Source of the DNA: Flavobacterium sp.
GTDB lineage: Bacteria > Bacteroidota > Bacteroidia > Flavobacteriales > Flavobacteriaceae
DNA length: 39,303 nt
Direction: 5' to 3'
NCBI GenBank assembly: GCA_020048955.1
Contig: JAIFLT010000195.1
Span: 1 to 39,303 of the forward strand
The translations under genes and the position numbers were made by a program. Below, one piece after another: positions 31,508 through 39,270 of this stretch (the first letter of the stretch is position 1; every line of letters begins with the position of its first letter). The notes under the pieces were generated by a model, which had not been told where the DNA came from, did no database searches, and worked only from the letters and a program-made list of their open reading frames with translations.

Positions 31508-31749
31508 TTATTTTGTTTATGTAAGTCGATTTCAAACCTACCAAAAATAAATCATTTTAACAAGAATTTACTAGGTAGTTTTTACGTGATTTTTCAAAGG
31601 TAATGCGAGTTGTTAAAACAATTTTACGGTTTTCCGCATTTTAGAATAAAATATATAAATTACTATGGTATTAATACAATCAAAAAGTGATTAATTTCAC
31701 AAGTAACAAAATTAGTTAAATATAAAATAGTTCTTGACTATTAAAAATA
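31508..31749. other. Non-coding interval upstream of hsdR
   Basis: A+T-rich gap of about 240 nt between hsdR and the tRNA terminator. The only element I can support is TATTTTTG on the minus strand at 31549-31542, an exact TAnnTTTG box that could drive hsdR; no TTG at normal spacing is present. No copy of the tRNA 3' end and no ORF with coding character are seen. Confidence 0.45.
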
Positions 31750-31803
31750 AAATTCCAAATCAAAAACTTGAAAGCGAGCTTTCATCTTTTTAACTTGGAA
31801 TTT
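31750..31803 (-). terminator. Compound terminator of the tRNA operon
   Basis: An outer stem AAATTCCAA/TTGGAATTT (31750-31758 with 31795-31803) encloses an inner stem TGAAAG-CGAG-CTTTCA (31769-31784). On the minus strand it is followed by TTATTTTTAA. It lies 10 nt past the tRNA-Leu 3' end. Confidence 0.75.
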
Positions 31804-31813
31804 CATTCATCCG

Positions 31814-31895
31814 TGACTTCGATGGGATTCGAACCCACACGCCTTTCAGCACTACCACCTCAAAGTAGCAAGTCTACCAATTTCTCCACGAAGCC
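31814..31895 (-). tRNA. tRNA-Leu (GAG)
   Basis: On the minus strand an 82-nt class II tRNA: acceptor GGCTTCG pairs with CGAAGTC (one G-U), the anticodon loop is TTGAGGT within stem CTACT/GGTAG, a long variable arm follows, and the T-loop is GGTTCGAATCC. The CCA end is not encoded. It is third in the Lys-Lys-Leu operon. Confidence 0.93.
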
Positions 31896-31939
31896 TTAAA
31901 TAAAAAAAGCCATTCACTGTAGCGAACGACTTTATTTTG

Positions 31940-32012
31940 TGACCTGGCTGGGGCTCGAACCCAGGACCCCATCATTAAAAGTGATGTGCTCTACCAACTG
32001 AGCTACCAAGTC
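31940..32012 (-). tRNA. tRNA-Lys (TTT), copy 2
   Basis: A 73-nt tRNA on the minus strand. The acceptor GACTTGG pairs with CCAGGTC, the anticodon arm is CATCA-CTTTTAA-TGATG, the T-loop is GGTTCGAGCCC, and the discriminator base is A. It is identical to the copy 102 bp upstream. Confidence 0.95.
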
Positions 32013-32041
32013 ATTGCTTGAAGAAAATTTAAAAAAAAAAG

Positions 32042-32114
32042 TGACCTGGCTGGGGCTCGAACCCAGGACCCCATCATTAAAAGTGATGTGCTCTACCAAC
32101 TGAGCTACCAAGTC
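32042..32114 (-). tRNA. tRNA-Lys (TTT), copy 1
   Basis: Identical in all 73 nt to the following copy. It is the first gene of the tRNA operon, about 25 nt downstream of a perfectly spaced promoter. The 198-nt ORF in the track here is an artefact of the duplicated tRNA. Confidence 0.95.
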
Positions 32115-32137
32115 ATTACATTTCTTCAACGCGGGTG

Positions 32138-32169
32138 CAAATATAAGACGATATTATTTATTTTTCAAA
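32138..32169 (-). promoter_or_regulatory. Promoter of the tRNA-Lys/Lys/Leu operon
   Basis: On the minus strand, TTTG (32169-32166), 20 nt, then TATATTTG (32145-32138): both elements of the Bacteroidetes housekeeping promoter at ideal spacing. Confidence 0.75.
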
Positions 32170-32239
32170 GCAATTTTGTTTTAAATTTACCTTTTTTTAA
32201 TAATATCTGTTAACGCCTTAATATATAAGGTTTTATTTT

Positions 32240-32758
32240 ATGGTAAAAGTTGTTTTAATAGGTTATATGGGAAGTGGAAAGTCGGTTGTGTCTAACAAAT
32301 TAGCACAACAGATTGAAATTCCTTTAGTAGAATTGGATGAAAGAATTGAAGAAAAATGCAAAATGACTATAGAAAAAATTTTTGCTTCTAAAGGCGAACT
32401 TTTTTTTAGAAAGCAAGAACACCAACTTTTTGAAGAACTATTAAATAATAAAGAGCAATTGGTGATAAGCACTGGTGGCGGAACACCTTGTTATTTCAAT
32501 AATCATGAGTTGCTTAATAATAAAAACGTGGTTTCTATTTACTTAAAAGCCTCTATTGATACTTTATACAATCGTCTATTGAAAGAAAAACAAAAACGTC
32601 CTTTACTTGCAAATTTGCCCAATGATGAAATTAAAGATTTCATAGCAAAACATCTTTTTGATAGAAGTTTTTACTACAATCAAGCAACTTTTAAAGTAAC
32701 TGTAGATGATAAAAATAGTGATGAAATCGTTGCCGAAATTGTAAGTTTATTAGCTTAA
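32240..32758 (+). CDS. aroK: Shikimate kinase
   Basis: A 172-residue P-loop kinase that phosphorylates shikimate at the 3-hydroxyl in the chorismate pathway. The Walker A motif is GYMGSGKS, the shikimate-binding aspartate is in VELDERIEEKCKMTIEKIF, FRKQEHQLFEEL carries the substrate arginine, and STGGGTPC is the conserved glycine-rich loop. The lid arginine is in KEKQKRPLL. Full length. It is monocistronic on this strand, divergent from the tRNA operon, and its 3' end overlaps the convergent phosphoribosyltransferase gene by 9 nt. Confidence 0.95.
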   Translation: MVKVVLIGYMGSGKSVVSNKLAQQIEIPLVELDERIEEKCKMTIEKIFASKGELFFRKQEHQLFEELLNNKEQLVISTGGGTPCYFNNHELLNNKNVVSIYLKASIDTLYNRLLKEKQKRPLLANLPNDEIKDFIAKHLFDRSFYYNQATFKVTVDDKNSDEIVAEIVSLLA

Positions 32759-33247
32759 TTCGGCAAAACTATTATTGTTTTCAAATACAACAGAAACGTG
32801 TTCGTGTGAAGAGGTTGAAAGTGAAATTCCTTTAAAATCAACTTTAATGGGATATTTTTTGTGATTTCTATCCACTAAAACCGCCGTTTTAAATTTCTTT
32901 AACGGAACATCCAAGAAATGCTTCACGCCATACATCAACGTTGAACCAGAATTCAAAACGTCGTCAACTAAAACAATACCCTTATTTTGATATTCTTCTT
33001 TTGAGATAGAAGTAGTTATTTCTGAATTCAAATTTGTTTTATCGATTTTTACTTCACATAAAACTACTTTTATAGGCGAAATTGATTGTAAAGAAACCGC
33101 CAATTTTTCAGCCAAAAAATAACCATTAGAGGTTATTCCTGCCAAAACAATGCTTTCTTCCTCTACGAAAGTTTCATAAATTTGATAAGCAATTCTCTTA
33201 ATTTTATGTTCAATTTCTTGATGTGTAAGAATGATATTTTGGCTCAT
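32750..33247 (-). CDS. PyrR-like phosphoribosyltransferase
   Basis: A 165-residue type I phosphoribosyltransferase. The PRPP-binding motif is GIVLVDDVLNSGSTLMYG, and the N-terminal strand IVLAGITSNGYFLAEKLA carries the pyrophosphate loop. It resembles PyrR/uracil phosphoribosyltransferase proteins of Bacteroidetes, but the base specificity cannot be read and an RNA-binding role like that of PyrR is unproven. It lies 4 nt downstream of the methyltransferase gene and is last in an apparent three-gene operon with the S4-domain protein. Confidence 0.85.
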   Translation of the reverse strand: MSQNIILTHQEIEHKIKRIAYQIYETFVEEESIVLAGITSNGYFLAEKLAVSLQSISPIKVVLCEVKIDKTNLNSEITTSISKEEYQNKGIVLVDDVLNSGSTLMYGVKHFLDVPLKKFKTAVLVDRNHKKYPIKVDFKGISLSTSSHEHVSVVFENNNSFAELS

Positions 33248-33251
33248 GACT

Positions 33252-33836
33252 TTATTTTTTTGTAAATATAAAAAAGAGTTCGTTTCCTTCTCTAGGTTTT
33301 ATAGAATTATGTGCAGTTTCTAATGTTTTTAAATTAAAATCATTTTCAAATAAAGAACTATATTCTTCCTTAGAGCCACCAAAAGGCGGACCAACTTTGG
33401 TTAAGGGAAATTGAAACAATAATCCTGCTAATTTTCCATTGGGTAATAATAATTCGTTCATTTTTTGAACATACTCTTTTCTTAAAGAGGGTTCTAAGGC
33501 GCAAAAGAACGTTTGCTCAATAATTAAATCATACTTGTTCTCATGTTCAAAAAAATCGGATTGTATCAATTGATTTGGATTACAATTTGGAACTCTTTTT
33601 ATGATGTTTTCTAAAGGCGATTGAGCAAAATCTAATACAAAAACATTTTGAAAACCTAGTGCCATCAGATACTCAAATTCATGACTATTTCCGGCTCCAG
33701 GAATTAAAATCTTGATGGTTTTATCTTCAATTTGGTCGATGTATTCTTTTAAAGGAGTTGAAATGGCACCAATATCCCAACCAATTTCGTTTTTTTGGTA
33801 ACGTTCTTCCCAATAATTACTATTCAGCTTCATCAA
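33252..33836 (-). CDS. TPMT-family class I methyltransferase
   Basis: A 194-residue S-adenosylmethionine-dependent methyltransferase. The N terminus YWEERYQKNEIGWDIGAISTPLKEY is characteristic of the thiopurine/thiol methyltransferase family. The cofactor motif is IKILIPGAGNSHEFEYLMALGFQNVFVLDFA, followed by DLIIEQTFFCALEPSLR. The substrate is unknown; family members methylate thiols, halides or metalloids. Its start overlaps the end of the S4-domain gene by 17 nt, a sign of coupling. MM at the start leaves 33836 or 33833 open. Confidence 0.88.
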   Translation of the reverse strand: MMKLNSNYWEERYQKNEIGWDIGAISTPLKEYIDQIEDKTIKILIPGAGNSHEFEYLMALGFQNVFVLDFAQSPLENIIKRVPNCNPNQLIQSDFFEHENKYDLIIEQTFFCALEPSLRKEYVQKMNELLLPNGKLAGLLFQFPLTKVGPPFGGSKEEYSSLFENDFNLKTLETAHNSIKPREGNELFFIFTKK

Positions 33837-34206
33837 TATCAGTGTTAAATTCTATATCGTCTAAGTCGCGTCGGTCTTTTTTGGTTGGTCTACCTGTACC
33901 CGTTTTTCGGTAATGCTCTTTAGATAGTTTAAGCAATTCTAAATGGGCAAAAGATTCGGCTGGCGTTTCGTCTTTTCGGTAAACATCAACAAGCTTGGCT
34001 CCCACTCGATTGGCAGGAACATCTAAAACCGAAATGATATGAGTAATTTGGTCTTTTCTAAAGGTAATTTTATCACTCGGAAAAACCTCTTTAGATGCTT
34101 TAGCCACTTGACCATTTACAGTAATATGGTTTTTTTTACAAGCTTCTGTAACCATATTTCGGGTTTTGTAATATCGAACACACCATAAGTATTTATCTAC
34201 TCTCAT
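33820..34206 (-). CDS. S4-domain RNA-binding protein, Hsp15-like
   Basis: The track starts at 34224; the ATG at 34206 (MRVDKYLWCVRYYKTR) is the family start and gives 128 residues. The S4 domain occupies residues 1-60 (MVTEACKKNHITVNGQVAKASKEVFPSDKI). The tail is basic then acidic, as in Hsp15, which binds stalled 50S subunits carrying peptidyl-tRNA and helps recycle them. The downstream methyltransferase gene overlaps it by 17 nt. Confidence 0.87.
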   Translation of the reverse strand: MRVDKYLWCVRYYKTRNMVTEACKKNHITVNGQVAKASKEVFPSDKITFRKDQITHIISVLDVPANRVGAKLVDVYRKDETPAESFAHLELLKLSKEHYRKTGTGRPTKKDRRDLDDIEFNTDIDEAE

Positions 34207-34285
34207 AAAATTATCTAAAATCAACGTTAAATAGTTTACAAAAATAAATCAATATTGTATCTTGCGCACTTAAAATTGATTAATA

Positions 34286-35368
34286 ATGAAAAATATTTTT
34301 AAAATACTTTCTGTTGTAGTATTTTGTAGTTTAATCACTTCTTGTGGTGGTGATGACGACCCTGCGGTTACACCGTTAAGAGATTATGCGGAGCAATATG
34401 CCGCTGATATTGACTCGATTGATGAATACATCGATACGCATTACATGACGGTTGATGCAACAAATTTTGATGTAACTTTTACCGAAATTCCAACTGGTGG
34501 AACGCAACAATCTATTAGAACGCAAACACAATATCCTATTAAGGATACTCTTGTAAAAGAAGATGGTATTGAATATAAAATTTATTATATTAAATTTAGA
34601 GAAGGTGATGCAGTAAATGGTAGAAGACCAACACAAGTTGACTCTGTTTACGTTTCTTACAAAGGACTTAGATTAACCGATGATCAATTTGATGAAGCAA
34701 CAAACCCTGTTTGGTTTGGTTTGCAAGATGTTATAACTGGTTGGACGCATATTATGCCCAATTTTAAAACAGGAACTTATACCACAGCTTCTGGTTCAAA
34801 CCCAATTACATTTAACAATTTTGGTGCGGGTGTTATGTTTTTGCCCTCAGGTTTAGCCTATTATAATAATGGTGCAGGTTCTATTCCTGCTTACGCTCCC
34901 ATTATATTTAATTTTAAATTGTATGAATTACGCTATCGTGACCATGATAGAGATGGGATTTTATCTAAAGATGAAAGAAGATTAAATCCAGCAATTCCTG
35001 CAGCTTTGAGATGGAGAGAAAATCCTTTTTTAGGATATGATATTAATGGAGATGGAACTATTGATACCTCAGGTAAACTATATGATTCTGACGGAAATGG
35101 TACATTAGATTCAACTGAATATTATGATACCGATGGCGATGGCACACCAAATATGTTAGATATTGATGATGACGGAGATGGATTTTTAACAAAGATAGAA
35201 AGAAAGTATGTAGTGGGAACTACAACGTATTATTATCCATTTAATGGTGCTGCAGTTGATAATGCTTCAACACCAGATGTTAATGAAACACATGGAATTC
35301 CAGATTGTTCTGGAAATTTTACTCTCTCAACAAGAGTCAGAAAGCATTTGGATAAAAATTGCCACTAA
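34286..35368 (+). CDS. FKBP-type lipoprotein with calcium-loop repeats
   Basis: A 360-residue lipoprotein (lipobox cysteine at about residue 20, LITSCGGDDD). Residues 110-230 follow the FKBP prolyl-isomerase pattern: DSVYVSYKGLRLTDDQFDEA, VWFGLQDVITGWTHIMPNF, VMFLPSGLAYYN, then IPAYAPIIFNFKLYEL. Several active-site aromatics of classical FKBPs appear changed, so activity is uncertain. From residue 230 there are five calcium-binding DxDxDG loops (DHDRDGILSKDE, DINGDGTIDTSG, DTDGDGTPNMLD, DIDDDGDGFLTKIE). Related lipoproteins in gliding Bacteroidetes assist secretion or motility. A bidirectional terminator follows. Confidence 0.85.
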   Translation: MKNIFKILSVVVFCSLITSCGGDDDPAVTPLRDYAEQYAADIDSIDEYIDTHYMTVDATNFDVTFTEIPTGGTQQSIRTQTQYPIKDTLVKEDGIEYKIYYIKFREGDAVNGRRPTQVDSVYVSYKGLRLTDDQFDEATNPVWFGLQDVITGWTHIMPNFKTGTYTTASGSNPITFNNFGAGVMFLPSGLAYYNNGAGSIPAYAPIIFNFKLYELRYRDHDRDGILSKDERRLNPAIPAALRWRENPFLGYDINGDGTIDTSGKLYDSDGNGTLDSTEYYDTDGDGTPNMLDIDDDGDGFLTKIERKYVVGTTTYYYPFNGAAVDNASTPDVNETHGIPDCSGNFTLSTRVRKHLDKNCH

Positions 35369-35374
35369 AAAAAA

Positions 35375-35410
35375 CGGTCACATTAATTAAGAAGTGACCG
35401 TTTTTTTTTT
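35375..35410. terminator. Bidirectional terminator after the FKBP gene
   Basis: Stem CGGTCAC/GTGACCG (35375-35381 with 35394-35400), extended by A-T pairs, with ten T on the plus strand and eight on the minus strand. It serves the FKBP gene and the convergent DUF4369 gene, whose restored frame would end at its right edge. Confidence 0.88.
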
Positions 35411-36058
35411 ATTTTGTTTCTAACTTCTTTCTTTCTTCAATTAATTGTTTTAATTGTTTTCCGTAGAGCGATTTTGAGATTTCTGGAGTAAGCGATTTTT
35501 GAATGGTACATGGTTAACAGCAAAATTGGTTGTATAAAGATATTTCCTTTTTAAGATATTATCTTGTTCTACTTGAATTTTATCCAATTCTGTGTTATTT
35601 TTATTTTTAAGTGCAGTAAATCTTTTTGTAATTAATTCTAAATTTTCATCTACATAACGTGATACTACTTTTTTATATTCGTCATATAATTCTTGGTTTT
35701 TAGAACCCGTTATTTTGGCGTCAGCAGTAAAAAATTCTAAAGAAGATTCAATAGTAATTTTTCCAGGTTCAGCAAAGAAAGGTAAATTGTTATCAACAGA
35801 ATTAGAAACTCCTCTGTCTAAGAAAAGATAGAACATTTCTGGTGAATCAATAGTCATTTCACTTGTAAAATGAGAATCGCCATTGATTTGAATGGTATCA
35901 ATGGCTACCAATGTCGTGTCTTTGATTCTTTGAATGTATAAGGTTCCTTTTTTTAAACCTTTTATATTACCTGTTATTTGAAGGTTTTTGTCTGATTTTT
36001 TTTCAGAACAAGAGGTGATTACTACCAGTGATAGTAAAGCAATAACTATTTTTTGCAT
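35409..36058 (-). pseudogene. DUF4369 lipoprotein, probably frameshifted near its C terminus
   Basis: The track ORF (35450-36058, 202 residues) starts as a lipoprotein (VVITSCSEKKSDK) with a DUF4369 domain (LQITGNIKGLKKGTLYIQRIKDTTLVAIDTI). It is normal up to TTNFAVNHVPFK and then becomes a basic, unlike tail NRLLQKSQNRSTENN. In another frame the same DNA encodes SLTPEISKSLYGKQLKQLIEERKKLETK and a stop at 35409, which is the expected family ending. A frameshift near 35505-35515, perhaps with an internal deletion of about 30 codons, explains this. DUF4369 proteins are thought to be envelope proteins, often joined to thioredoxin-like domains. A sequencing error cannot be excluded. Confidence 0.72.
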
Positions 36059-36089
36059 GGTTTATTTTATTTTTGGCAAAATAATAAAA

Positions 36090-36122
36090 AAATCCTCAAT
36101 CTATGGCATAAATTGAGGATTT
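36090..36122 (-). terminator. Terminator downstream of the structured interval
   Basis: AAATCCTCAAT/ATTGAGGATTT, 11 bp with an 11-nt loop, followed on the minus strand by TTTTATTATTTT. It would end the M61 peptidase transcript or a separate small RNA from 36123-36360. Confidence 0.82.
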
Positions 36123-36369
36123 AAAAAATGGGTTACTATTCAGCTACGCAAATCAATGTCGTTTTAAACGTCACTTAGAGTGATTTAGAACATTAATGCG
36201 ACAGCTTTACTGTTCTGAATTGTATTGATAAGCCAGAATTTATAGTGTTCTTGATACATTTTCTTAAAAAAAGCTATCGCATTTTTTTAAGAAAACACTC
36301 GAACTTACGAACTACATCATCAAATTTTTTTGTCAGGCTAAATAGTTACAAAAATGGATATATTCAAGT
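36123..36369 (-). other. Structured non-coding interval, possible small RNA
   Basis: A 247-nt stretch with no long ORF but dense pairing. A perfect 14-bp inverted repeat TTTTCTTAAAAAAA/TTTTTTTAAGAAAA lies at 36259-36295 with a 9-nt loop. Further small hairpins are TCACTTAGAGTGA, ACAGCTTTACTGT and TTCTG-N16-CAGAA, and GTCG/CGAC ends enclose 36151-36192. It ends in a good terminator. A weak TAAGTTCG box is near its 5' side. It does not match tmRNA, RNase P RNA, SRP RNA or a riboswitch that I know. Confidence 0.4.
36185..36259 (-). CDS. Possible 24-residue small ORF
   Basis: An ATG directly after the 14-bp hairpin opens a 24-codon frame starting MYQEHYKFWLINTIQNSK, with a normal amino-acid mix. 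AAGA precedes the ATG. Length is too short for coding statistics; it may be chance within a structured RNA. Confidence 0.25.
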   Translation of the reverse strand: MYQEHYKFWLINTIQNSKAVALMF

Positions 36370-38229
36370 TTATCCTTTTAACCAAGCCTCTTTCAAAGTT
36401 TGTTTTGATGGTTCCACTACTTGATAACCTTCAGATTCTTGGTAAGACAAGATGGCTTTACCCGTCAATATTTGCTCTTTACCATTTCGTTTTACCTTTA
36501 TTGTAACATTGTCGCCTTCTTTCCAGTTTTGAGATTCAGTCATCATTTCAGACAAAGTATCAAGATTATAGTTTGTAGCATTTAAAGAAAGAATAACATC
36601 ATCTGCTTTCAATCCGATGTTGGTCATAAAACTACTTAATTCGGTATTGTTTCTAACGATAATTTCTTTGGTTGAAGGGTTTCCAGAAATCCCAGCCGAT
36701 TTTGAAGCGTTTAAAAAGGGATTAACCGCTTTCTTAACTTTTCCTTTTGCAATTCCAACTTTTGCAAAATATACTTCATACGGAATTGGAGTAGGACCAG
36801 CTACATAGGTATTTAAAAATTCGCCTACTTCTGGATAAGTCATTTCGGTTATTTTTGCAAAAAGTTCGTTGTCATTAAATGGTTTTGTAGGACCAAATTC
36901 ATTGGTAAGTTTTTGCATCATATCTAAAATGCCTCTTTGTCCATTACTTTTTTCACGAATGATGATATCAATACACATTCCGATTAATGCCCCTTTTCCG
37001 TAAACGTTCAAATACTGACTTTTGTAGGGTTCAACAAGCACATTTTGGCTCATGGTTGTAAAAGGCATCGTATCATTCATACGTTTGGCATCTTTAATTT
37101 TATCATCCATTCTTTTGTAAAATGCTTCTTCGTTGATTAAACCTTGGTTTACCTGAAATAAATTTGCAAAATATTCGGTTACGCCTTCATACATCCATAA
37201 ATGTTGCGACATTTTTGGGGAATTAAAATCGAAATAATGAATTTCATTAGAATGTACTCCAAGTGGTGTTACAATATGAAAGAACTCGTGTGAAACTACA
37301 TCAATGATTTGTTTCCCTAAGGTGCCAGTAGGCATCATTTCTGGAAAAACTACTGTTGTAGAACTGTTGTGTTCTAAAGCTCCAAAACCTTTTGCATCGG
37401 TCTTTTTCATTTCTGATAAATACAGAAGAACAGAATATTTTTTATTGCTGTTCACTGCTCCTAAAAATTTCTTTTGAGCGCGCATACATTTTTCTAAATC
37501 TGCAGAAAGTGCTTTAGCTGTATGTTTATCATTTGGTGAATAAACACTTAAAAGTATGTCCATTCCATCAACGTTAAAAGTAACATAATCTGGTTTAGAA
37601 TACATTATAGGGTTGTCAACCAAATCATTATATCTCGAAACCACAAAAGTATCTGATAAATTACTGCTGTCAGAATCGACCAATGAAGTAGCTCCAAAAA
37701 GATTTTCAGAATGGGTAATGTTTAATTTGTAGGTCAAATCTTTTTTATCTTCAAAATAGCCAACAAACCCATGATTGTTTAGCATGAAATTTTTACCTTC
37801 TAAGATATTTGTTCCAGCTGGTGAGAAGATACCACTACCAAATCCACCTCCGCCTTCAACATCATAAGTATCATTAACTAAATAGGTAATTTTATCTAGT
37901 TTTTTAGCTTCTTTGATAGTCCAAGAATTAGTGCTTAGTTTTTCAACTGGCAAGGCATTTCCTTTGGCATCAAAAGCTTTAACCTCATCAATAAATTTAC
38001 CATAATCGTCCTCAGAATAAGTTCCTGGAATTATTTTTGGTAGGTGATATACAACTTCATCGGTTGTAATAGTTGGTGCATTAATAGAGACTAAAAGTTT
38101 ATCATCTTTTACATCGTTTAAGTTGATGTTTACTACAACTTCAGATTTTGTAGAAGAAACGGCTGTCGAAGTTGGTTTACAACCAAAAAGTAAAGTAACA
38201 ACTGCTATGGATAGGATTATTTTTTTCAT
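36370..38229 (-). CDS. M61-family metallopeptidase lipoprotein with PDZ domain
   Basis: A 619-residue lipoprotein (lipobox VVTLLFGCKPTS). An N-terminal beta-sandwich domain is followed by a thermolysin-like catalytic domain with the zinc motif HEFFH at residues 314-318 and the third ligand in MYEGVTEYFA. A PDZ domain covers about residues 500-600 (GISGNPSTKEIIVRNNTELSSFMTNIGLKADDVILSLN). This is the usual glycyl-aminopeptidase family M61 layout. It probably trims peptides at the periplasmic face. The structured interval and a terminator lie downstream. The hydrolase gene upstream is 52 nt away and may be separate. Confidence 0.92.
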   Translation of the reverse strand: MKKIILSIAVVTLLFGCKPTSTAVSSTKSEVVVNINLNDVKDDKLLVSINAPTITTDEVVYHLPKIIPGTYSEDDYGKFIDEVKAFDAKGNALPVEKLSTNSWTIKEAKKLDKITYLVNDTYDVEGGGGFGSGIFSPAGTNILEGKNFMLNNHGFVGYFEDKKDLTYKLNITHSENLFGATSLVDSDSSNLSDTFVVSRYNDLVDNPIMYSKPDYVTFNVDGMDILLSVYSPNDKHTAKALSADLEKCMRAQKKFLGAVNSNKKYSVLLYLSEMKKTDAKGFGALEHNSSTTVVFPEMMPTGTLGKQIIDVVSHEFFHIVTPLGVHSNEIHYFDFNSPKMSQHLWMYEGVTEYFANLFQVNQGLINEEAFYKRMDDKIKDAKRMNDTMPFTTMSQNVLVEPYKSQYLNVYGKGALIGMCIDIIIREKSNGQRGILDMMQKLTNEFGPTKPFNDNELFAKITEMTYPEVGEFLNTYVAGPTPIPYEVYFAKVGIAKGKVKKAVNPFLNASKSAGISGNPSTKEIIVRNNTELSSFMTNIGLKADDVILSLNATNYNLDTLSEMMTESQNWKEGDNVTIKVKRNGKEQILTGKAILSYQESEGYQVVEPSKQTLKEAWLKG

Positions 38230-38281
38230 TAAAAATATATTTTATGATATGAGTAGTTCAAAAATTAATTTTGTTACAAAT

Positions 38282-39220
38282 TTAAATTGAATTTGAAAAT
38301 TTAGAAATGCTATCAATTAATTCGGGCACAACAGGCAATTTTGGATTGGAATAGGATTTTAAATTTTCTGCATCAATTTTTATTTCCTTAAAAACGTGAT
38401 TCATATTTTGAATAATCTTTATTTTAGATTTTGGATTTGCTTTATGTAATGATTCAGCATCTGATTGAAGCACTTGCAAATCTTTTGTCCCATTAATGAT
38501 TAATATTGGAATTTTTAATTTTTTAATTTCATCTCTCGGATTGTATTTTATCCAAGAAATCATGTATGGTTGAATACTTTCTCTAAATAAAGATTCTAAC
38601 ATTGGATTTTTATTTTCAAATGTTTTTCCTTCTTTTAAAATAGCTAAACTTTTATCTACTTTTTCTTTAAGAAATGGTGAATTTTTTTCAACTTGTTCAG
38701 AAATTATTTCATCAATAGGTCTTCCAGCACCAGCAATTGAGATATATCCATCAGCATTTCCATTGGCAGCAACCATTCCTATTAATGAACCTTCACTATG
38801 ACCGGCAATAATTATTTTTTTATATATTTTTATTGTTTTAAAATAGTTAACAACATCTTTAGCATCATTTATAAAATCATCAATAACTACTGATTTTTCA
38901 TCTTCAGATTTGATATTATTTTTATTTAAACCTCTTTTGTCATAACTAAAAACAGCGATTCCATTTTTAGTTAATCCTTCAGCTAAATATTTTAGGGAAT
39001 TATTTACTCCAGTTAGTATGCTATTTCCATTCCTATTTGTTGGTCCTGAACCTGCAATTAAAATTACAAGTTTGGTTTTTTTAGTTTCTTTTTTTGGCAA
39101 GAAAAGTGTTCCTTTAATAATTGCATTCACTTCAATTTCTTGACTTGCTACCTCGTCTTTTTCTTGTGAAAACGAAAAAGAGTTGACAAAGAATAGGGTC
39201 AATAAGATAATGTTTTTCAT
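38282..39220 (-). CDS. Exported alpha/beta hydrolase
   Basis: A 312-residue hydrolase with a signal peptide (MKNIILLTLFFVNSFSFSQ). The oxyanion region is LIAGSGPTNRNGNS, the nucleophile elbow is IIAGHSEGSLIG with the catalytic serine, the acid is in IINGTKDLQV, and the histidine is in NMNHVFKEI. It is similar to the serine aminopeptidase/S9-like periplasmic hydrolases of Bacteroidetes; the substrate is unknown. A terminator from the next gene upstream lies just beyond its start, so it opens a new transcript. Confidence 0.88.
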   Translation of the reverse strand: MKNIILLTLFFVNSFSFSQEKDEVASQEIEVNAIIKGTLFLPKKETKKTKLVILIAGSGPTNRNGNSILTGVNNSLKYLAEGLTKNGIAVFSYDKRGLNKNNIKSEDEKSVVIDDFINDAKDVVNYFKTIKIYKKIIIAGHSEGSLIGMVAANGNADGYISIAGAGRPIDEIISEQVEKNSPFLKEKVDKSLAILKEGKTFENKNPMLESLFRESIQPYMISWIKYNPRDEIKKLKIPILIINGTKDLQVLQSDAESLHKANPKSKIKIIQNMNHVFKEIKIDAENLKSYSNPKLPVVPELIDSISKFSNSI

Positions 39221-39247
39221 TTGTTTGTTTTATTTTTGAAATAAAAA

Positions 39248-39270
39248 AAACTCTTGCTTAACAAGAGTTT
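39248..39270 (-). terminator. Terminator of a gene beyond the right edge
   Basis: AAACTCTTG/CAAGAGTTT, 9 bp with loop CTTAA, followed on the minus strand by eight T. It belongs to a minus-strand gene outside the window and lies just upstream of the hydrolase start. Confidence 0.8.

Noticed and set aside
21900-31900. Genomic island integrated at tRNA-Leu
   Set aside because: The R-M block ends near a tRNA 3' end, but there is no integrase gene and no copy of the tRNA 3' end at the far boundary (21.9-22.1 kb).
31932-32129. 65-residue ORF with an internal duplication
   Set aside because: It is a reading through the two identical tRNA-Lys genes.
36123-36369. Retron msr-msd region, tmRNA, RNase P RNA or SRP RNA
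   Set aside because: No reverse transcriptase gene is adjacent, and none of the conserved cores of these RNAs can be read on either strand.
38161-38180. Further copy of the hsdM/hsdR repeat (GGCTGTCGAAG)
   Set aside because: Only the CTGTCGAAG part matches; the CTGAGC half is missing, so chance is more likely.
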